The position numbers were made by a program, and so were the translations under genes. A DNA stretch of 5,976 nucleotides from Capsulimonas sp. (GTDB lineage Bacteria; Armatimonadota; Armatimonadia; Armatimonadales; Capsulimonadaceae), in the NCBI GenBank assembly GCA_025963815.1, contig JAOQAA010000269.1:1-5976 (forward strand), read 5' to 3'. The notes beneath the pieces were generated by a model. It had not been told where the DNA came from and did not search any database. It was given only the letters and a program-made list of their open reading frames with translations. Positions 1 through 5,976 of the stretch are shown piece by piece (position 1 is the first letter of the stretch; each line of letters opens with the position of its first letter).

Positions 1-2202
<2,202 letters not shown>

Positions 2203-2324
2203 TTTATTTCTTCTCCCGTATATTGCCGTTCGCCGTATTTCGTGCCCGAAACTTGAGGATATCCTATTGTTCCCTATTTCACCGGCAGAATCGCCAGTTT
2301 TTTCCCACAATCCTCAGCAGTTAC
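2203..2324 (-). other. mcsB-clpC intergenic gap, possible regulatory leader of clpC
   Basis: This AT-richer gap of 122 bases separates the mcsB stop from the clpC start. Read on the minus strand it contains a run of A, a small potential hairpin (2298-2281, 6-bp stem with one G-U pair, 6-base loop), a perfect 10-bp palindrome AGGATATCCT (2256-2265) and the clpC ribosome binding site (2217-2212). I see no CtsR-type heptad direct repeat and no CIRCE (HrcA) inverted repeat. I also see no convincing -35/-10 pair, although TATACG near 2223-2218 and TATCCT within the palindrome are possible -10 boxes. The hairpin has no T-run after it on the minus strand, so it is unlikely to be an intrinsic terminator for mcsB. 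Whether clpC has its own promoter is undecided from sequence. Confidence 0.35.
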
Positions 2325-3407
2325 TTATCGGGCTCCATGTCGCTGCGCTCTGATTACATTACGGATCAAAGCGGGCCGGCGGTTCTCTTCGTAGAAAGTA
2401 TTTTGCGCATTTATTCCGGAAACGAATTCGGTCCCGATGCGCATCGAAACCAAAAGCTCGCGAAAGACCGCGCGGGACGCCCCTGTCTCCATTCCCATCT
2501 CATCGCCGAGACGCAGCATCGAGAGAATGGACATGGCGTCCGAAGCGGAAAGCCGGCTCGATTCGCCCAGTTTTGCGAGCGCCTCCGTCACTTTGGAGGT
2601 AATTATCGAACGCTCGTTCCGCCACAAAAGTTCCCGGGCCGCCTGCTCGTCCGCCACAATGAAGGTCGTTACCGCTGAAAGACGGGCCAGGATCTGGCGC
2701 TCGGTCAGTCCAAGACTAACCGCGTTGGAGAGTTGGTAGACGTCGCCCGCCATCGCCACATTCTCTCCATAGCTGCCCCGCACTGTCACTCCCAGTGTCC
2801 GTGCCGCCGACAGCGCGTCTTCCAATTTCCCCGAAAGCGTCAGTCCCGGCAAATGCGCCATCACGGAAAGCCGCATCCCCGTGCCGCAGTTCGCGAGCGA
2901 CGATGTCAAGAACCCGTAACGCCCATGTTTGGCGTAGTCTAAATCTTCCGCGAGACGATCGTCGAGCTCATCGGCGATGCGCCAGGCGCCGCTGAGCTGC
3001 AATCCCGGTAAAATTGCCTGGATTCTCAGGTGATCTTCTTCGTTGACCATCACACTGGCCGTATGACGGTCATCGACAAGCGCCCAGCGTGATGGCCCTG
3101 CCGTCGCGTGCTGGACACTGATCAAATGCCGGTCAATCAGCACGGCGCGCTGCGGGGCGGTCAGCCGGTCGATCGCCACGGCCTTCAGCGCCGTTTCGCC
3201 CTTACTCCGCCGCTTGTTCGCGGCGATCACCACCTGCGCCACGCGCCCCAGGGTGGCCGCGTCGGCTCTTCCTGGAAAGGGAAAACCGCTCAGATTGCGC
3301 GCCAGCCGAGCGCGAGTGGAGAGGATGACATCGGCTGTCCATCCCGCTTCGCTCGTCCAGATCGGCAGGCTCGCGTCACGCTTTTCCAATATGGTCCACG
3401 GCGCCAT
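2325..3407 (-). CDS. mcsB: McsB protein-arginine kinase, with altered active-site motif
   Basis: 360-residue member of the phosphagen (ATP:guanidino) kinase family; McsB phosphorylates arginine side chains and so marks proteins for ClpCP. Family features visible: S30-T-R-A-R34 phosphate-binding segment, H94 in the RHLIS motif, N122-E-E-D-H126 with R128, R210 followed by Y213-G-E215 (second catalytic Glu), and QLSNAVSLG at 225-233. Two departures stand out. The usual TSCPTNxGTG active-site loop reads TSSLANCGTG (168-177): Ser170 replaces the conserved Cys, and Cys174 sits four residues on. The C-terminal RDxxRA motif, which senses phosphoarginine in characterised McsB, reads EENRRP (340-345). 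Length matches the family and the frame is unbroken, so this is not an obvious pseudogene. The start at 3407 has no clear Shine-Dalgarno and overlaps mcsA by 32 bases, suggesting translational coupling; TTG at 3389 is an alternative. The family call is secure; full kinase activity is inferred. Confidence 0.93.
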   Translation of the reverse strand: MAPWTILEKRDASLPIWTSEAGWTADVILSTRARLARNLSGFPFPGRADAATLGRVAQVVIAANKRRSKGETALKAVAIDRLTAPQRAVLIDRHLISVQHATAGPSRWALVDDRHTASVMVNEEDHLRIQAILPGLQLSGAWRIADELDDRLAEDLDYAKHGRYGFLTSSLANCGTGMRLSVMAHLPGLTLSGKLEDALSAARTLGVTVRGSYGENVAMAGDVYQLSNAVSLGLTERQILARLSAVTTFIVADEQAARELLWRNERSIITSKVTEALAKLGESSRLSASDAMSILSMLRLGDEMGMETGASRAVFRELLVSMRIGTEFVSGINAQNTFYEENRRPALIRNVIRAQRHGAR

Positions 3408-3576
3408 GGATGCGCCACAGGGCGTGCAGCACTTCGCCCTCGAATACTTCGTAGCAGCCAGCGCAGCCCATATGGCCGTCCTGGTAAAGATTCGCTCGGG
3501 TCAAGCCGCACTGCGGGCACACGGCTTCCGGTCCTTGTCCTTCTCCCGCTTCGCCGCCCTCGACTGTGTTCGCCAT
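3376..3576 (-). CDS. mcsA: Minimal McsA-like zinc-finger protein, probable activator of McsB
   Basis: 66-residue protein whose core, C20-P-Q-C23 then C38-A-G-C41-Y, followed by RIHGAVDHIGK, matches the second zinc finger and the HxGK end of the central module of McsA. In Firmicutes, McsA (about 185 residues) binds and activates McsB and also has an N-terminal zinc finger and a C-terminal UVR coiled coil; both are absent here. The protein stops right after the HxGK segment. ATG at 3576 is preferred, with a weak GAGAT nine bases upstream; an in-frame GTG at 3603 would add nine residues but has no ribosome binding site. It starts 46 bases after the aminotransferase stop and its end overlaps the start of mcsB. 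The position directly before mcsB is the classical mcsA location and supports the call. A TATTAT at about 3597-3592 could be a -10 box for a local promoter, but I see no good -35 partner. Activation of McsB is inferred from the family and context. Confidence 0.82.
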   Translation of the reverse strand: MANTVEGGEAGEGQGPEAVCPQCGLTRANLYQDGHMGCAGCYEVFEGEVLHALWRIHGAVDHIGKA

Positions 3577-3622
3577 TGTCGTTATCTCACAATAATAGGA
3601 CACAGCTGGGCGGCGAAAGGGC

Positions 3623-4507
3623 TCAGGCGACCGGCGTGCCCGTCGATTGCGTCAGATCGCGGTACGCCGCGATCAATTTCCGGGTAATCGGGCCGGGCTT
3701 GCCGTCGCCGATATCGCGTCCGTCGAAGTGGACCGCCGGGATGACCTCGGCCGCGGTTCCCGTCAGGAACACCTCATCGGCGTTGTAGACATCGTACTGC
3801 GTGATGATCGGCTCTGACACTGCGATTCCAAAGCCGCGCGCCAGATCGATTACGGTGTCGCGCGTAATTCCCTGCAGGATGCCGATCGAGGCGGGCGGCG
3901 TGGTGATCGCGCCGTTCTTGATTAGGAAGATATTATCTCCCGTCGCCTCGCCCACATAGCCCTCACGGGTGAGCATCAGACCTTCGCCAGCGCCGTAACG
4001 ATTGGCTTCGGCCTTCGCCATAATATTGTTGATGTACTTGCCGGTGCATTTGACGCGTGGGTCGATCACATCGGGCGACGGCAGGCGGGTCGAGACGGTA
4101 ACGACGATCAGGCCATTCTCATACATCTCTTTGGGATACAGCGCCAGCTGCTCGCAGGAGATATAAACGTTCGCCTTGCCCTTGAGGTGCTTGGGATCCA
4201 GTCCCAGCCCCTCGCCGCGCGTGACGGTGACGCGGATATAACCGTTGCTATGCCCGTTCGCCTTGGCGGTGGCGACAATATCTTTGATCATCTGCGCCTG
4301 ATCGACGGCAAGTTCGATATTCAGCGCCTTGGCCGAGTAGTATAGCCGTGCGACATGCTCGTCCAATTTGAAGACGCGATTATTGTAAACACGAATCCCT
4401 TCGAACAGACCGTCTCCATAAAGCATTCCGTGGTCATACAGCGGAACGAACGCCTTTTCCTTGGGAATCAGCTCACCATTGATACACGCAAATTGCGGCT
4501 CGGACAT
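3623..4507 (-). CDS. ilvE: Branched-chain amino acid aminotransferase (fold-type IV, PLP)
   Basis: 294-residue cytoplasmic enzyme of the IlvE/D-alanine aminotransferase fold. It likely exchanges amino groups between glutamate and the 2-oxo acids of leucine, isoleucine and valine. Motifs: DHGMLYGDGLFEGIR (25-39), typical of the class IV N-domain; the PLP lysine is K153 in KCTGKYINN, aligned with KxxGNY of IlvE; E187 in GYVGEATGDN is the cofactor-contacting Glu; GILQGITRD (209-217) binds the PLP phosphate; LTGTAAEVIP (248-257) closes the site. The start ATG 4507 is fixed by AGGAGG seven bases upstream, although the frame stays open to an ATG at 4546. It is the first gene of the minus-strand run, followed by mcsA after 46 bases with no terminator visible between. 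IlvE is favoured by the GxFEGIR and TGTAAE context, but D-amino acid aminotransferase or aminodeoxychorismate lyase belong to the same fold and cannot be fully excluded. Confidence 0.9.
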   Translation of the reverse strand: MSEPQFACINGELIPKEKAFVPLYDHGMLYGDGLFEGIRVYNNRVFKLDEHVARLYYSAKALNIELAVDQAQMIKDIVATAKANGHSNGYIRVTVTRGEGLGLDPKHLKGKANVYISCEQLALYPKEMYENGLIVVTVSTRLPSPDVIDPRVKCTGKYINNIMAKAEANRYGAGEGLMLTREGYVGEATGDNIFLIKNGAITTPPASIGILQGITRDTVIDLARGFGIAVSEPIITQYDVYNADEVFLTGTAAEVIPAVHFDGRDIGDGKPGPITRKLIAAYRDLTQSTGTPVA

Positions 4508-4514
4508 CTCCGGC

Positions 4515-4520
4515 CCTCCT
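4515..4520 (-). promoter_or_regulatory. Strong Shine-Dalgarno of ilvE
   Basis: On the minus strand this reads AGGAGG and lies seven bases before the ATG at 4507. It decides the start of the aminotransferase in favour of 4507 over the upstream in-frame ATG at 4546, which would add 13 residues unlike the family N-terminus. Confidence 0.9.
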
Positions 4521-4536
4521 AGCAAATGATAATCTC

Positions 4537-4565
4537 CGTATAGCATGGCGGCGTGTATTGTTCAA
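4537..4565 (-). promoter_or_regulatory. Probable sigma-70-type promoter of ilvE (and perhaps mcsAB)
   Basis: On the minus strand TTGAAC (4565-4560) is separated by exactly 17 bases from TATACG (4542-4537); each box matches the consensus at four of six positions. Transcription would begin near 4530, giving a leader of about 24 bases that contains the AGGAGG site. No terminator is apparent before mcsA, so the transcript may run on into mcsA and mcsB. The call rests on box matches and position only. Confidence 0.55.
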
Positions 4566-4607
4566 GTCCGTGGTACTCCGGCAGGAGTCGCGCCCCTGAG
4601 CGGCGTA

Positions 4608-5976
4608 ATGAAACGGCATACCATGATTACAGAACCACGCCCAACCTCCGTCACTCCGCAATCCGAGTACCAATCCCGCTTTGACAGATTTCAGTCCATC
4701 GTCGCCCAACTCTCCGGCCAGGATGGAAAGCTCGCCCTCTGGCGATTTCTTTCCTTCGCCGCCGGCCTCCTCACCTGCTGGCCGGCGCTGTTCACACACC
4801 AGTCGCCCGCCTGGCTTCCTGTCCCGTTCGGCGCCGTTTTTATCGCGCTGTGGATCATCCACGAACGTGTCGGACAGCGGCTTGAACAGGCGACGCGCGC
4901 CCGTGACTACTATCAAAAGGGACTAGACCGATTGACAGGGCGCTGGGTAGGCAAGGGCAACGACGGCGCTCGCTTTCTTGACCCTCGGCATCCCTACGCC
5001 ATCGATCTGGACGTCTTCGGGCGCAATTCCCTGTTTGAGTTGATCTGCGCTGCGCGCACGCAAATGGGCGAAGAAACTCTGGCCCGCTGGCTGCGCGGCG
5101 GCGCAGACGCGGCGACGATCGCCGAGCGCGGCGAAGCCATCCGAGAGCTGAGCGCGCATGTCGATCTGCGCGAGAAGTTCGCACTGCTTGGCTCCGGCGC
5201 ACGCAATGCGCCGCTGCAGCACTTGATTCCATGGTCTCAGGCGCCCGCCGTTCCGGACCTCGCGCGCCTGCGTCTCATTGCATCCGTACTCACCGCCGCC
5301 GCCGTCCTCACATTCATCTATGGAGCCGCAGGCGGCAGCAAAATCCCCTTCGGCTGTGTTTTGGTCTTAGAAGGCCTTTATCGCTGGCAGGTCGCAGGCA
5401 GCGTCACCAGCATATTGAAGTCCATCGGGCGCCCTTCCAGCAGCCTCAAAACGCTTTCCGACATTCTGACCCAGATGGAGAGCCAATCGTTTGAATCGGC
5501 TCTTCTTCGCCGAATGCAGGAATCGCTGCGTGTCGGCGAGCAGGGGACACGCCAGCAAGTGGAGCATCTGAGCACCCTGATCAGTTATCTCACGGTGCGC
5601 GCCAACATCTTCTTCGCGCTCCCCGCATCGATGCTGCTGTGGACATCCCATTGCGCTTTCGCCATCGAGCAATGGCGCCTTCGCAGCGGCGCACGCGTCG
5701 CGACATGGCTCGACGCCGTCGGCGAGTTCGAAGCCTTGCTCTCCCTCTCGGGTTACGCCTATGAACACCCAGACGACGTTTATCCCGAAATTGTGGAAGG
5801 CGAAGCGCGGTTCGAAGCGCGCGGCCTCTCCCACCCTCTCCTTCTCGCCGATGTCGCCGTTCGCAATGACCTGACGATGCACGGCGCTCAGCGCCTGCTG
5901 ATCCTCAGCGGCTCCAACATGTCCGGCAAAAGCACGCTCATGCGCTCCGTCGGCGCCAACGCCGTCCTTGCCCTCT
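4608..5976 (+). CDS. Membrane-anchored MutS-like ATPase, C-terminus cut by window edge
   Basis: 456 codons of a short MutS-related protein with no stop in the window. It lacks the N-terminal mismatch-recognition and connector domains of MutS. Instead hydrophobic segments appear at about 46-62 and 69-84 (a likely membrane hairpin), 221-240, 246-260 and 334-353. A conserved block around DLDVFG (133-138) and the following SLFELICAART stretch opens the MutS core/lever region. GEFEALLSLSGYAYEHPDD (372-390) leads to the ATPase domain with Walker A GSNMSGKST (435-443), the MutS-type P-loop. Walker B, the signature loop and the dimerisation part lie beyond the right edge. The family is widespread in bacteria but has no settled function; a role in classical mismatch repair is not supported without the mismatch-reading domain. 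Start is uncertain: ATG 4608 has a weak GAG seven bases upstream, ATG 4623 is in frame with no better site, and ATG 4545 would leave almost no room for the divergent ilvE promoter. It is divergent from ilvE. Confidence 0.88.
   Translation, partial: MKRHTMITEPRPTSVTPQSEYQSRFDRFQSIVAQLSGQDGKLALWRFLSFAAGLLTCWPALFTHQSPAWLPVPFGAVFIALWIIHERVGQRLEQATRARDYYQKGLDRLTGRWVGKGNDGARFLDPRHPYAIDLDVFGRNSLFELICAARTQMGEETLARWLRGGADAATIAERGEAIRELSAHVDLREKFALLGSGARNAPLQHLIPWSQAPAVPDLARLRLIASVLTAAAVLTFIYGAAGGSKIPFGCVLVLEGLYRWQVAGSVTSILKSIGRPSSSLKTLSDILTQMESQSFESALLRRMQESLRVGEQGTRQQVEHLSTLISYLTVRANIFFALPASMLLWTSHCAFAIEQWRLRSGARVATWLDAVGEFEALLSLSGYAYEHPDDVYPEIVEGEARFEARGLSHPLLLADVAVRNDLTMHGAQRLLILSGSNMSGKSTLMRSVGANAVLAL

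Noticed and set aside
2281..2303. Hairpin followed by a T-run on the plus strand, resembling an intrinsic terminator
   Set aside because: The stem has a C-A mismatch on that strand and no plus-strand gene lies upstream; on the minus strand the T-run is absent.
3577..3603. GTG start at 3603 for the McsA-like protein
   Set aside because: No Shine-Dalgarno precedes it, and the added nine residues do not resemble McsA; ATG 3576 has a weak but plausible site.
3108..3788. Plus-strand open frame of 226 codons spanning the mcsB start, mcsA and the ilvE end
   Set aside because: It crosses three well-supported minus-strand genes in antisense and shows no domain.
4545..4607. N-terminal extension of the MutS-like protein from an in-frame ATG at 4545
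   Set aside because: There is no ribosome binding site, and the start would overlap the ilvE promoter, leaving about 37 bases between divergent genes.
5367..5882. Minus-strand open frame of 171 codons within the MutS-like gene
   Set aside because: It is antisense to conserved MutS-family blocks, and its sequence resembles no known family.

Overview
The window reads as ordinary chromosomal DNA of moderately high GC from a bacterium that uses protein-arginine phosphorylation. It holds four genes on the minus strand and one divergent gene on the plus strand. Both outer genes run off the window. The mcsA-mcsB-clpC set is typical of Firmicutes but also occurs in other deep lineages. The GC-rich codon use, the lack of ctsR and the very short McsA suggest a non-model phylum; Armatimonadota is a guess, not something the sequence proves.

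Minus strand, in transcription order: (i) a fold-type IV PLP aminotransferase, probably branched-chain aminotransferase IlvE (4507-3623), with a clear promoter and a near-perfect ribosome binding site; (ii) a 66-residue McsA-like zinc-finger protein (3576-3376), reduced to the one CxxC...CxxC module; (iii) McsB protein-arginine kinase (3407-2325), whose start overlaps the end of mcsA by 32 bases; (iv) after a 122-base gap, the first 734 codons of the AAA+ unfoldase ClpC (2202 to the left edge).

Plus strand: from about 4608 to the right edge lies a short, membrane-anchored MutS-like ATPase. It has hydrophobic segments where MutS carries its mismatch-recognition domains, and it is cut just after the Walker A motif.

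How the genes fit together: in known systems McsA activates McsB, McsB phosphorylates arginines on misfolded proteins, and ClpC recognises phosphoarginine through its N-terminal domain and feeds the proteins to ClpP. Here ClpC keeps both phosphoarginine-binding glutamates and the ClpP-docking tripeptide, so the reading end looks intact. The writing end is altered. McsA has lost its first zinc finger and UVR coiled coil. McsB has Ser in place of the guanidino-kinase active-site Cys, with a Cys four residues later, and its C-terminal RDxxRA phosphoarginine-sensing motif is degenerate. The aminotransferase has no obvious functional link beyond its upstream, co-directional position. I see no mobile element, CRISPR array, RNA gene or wholly new system. 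The most interesting signal is the divergent arginine-kinase module.
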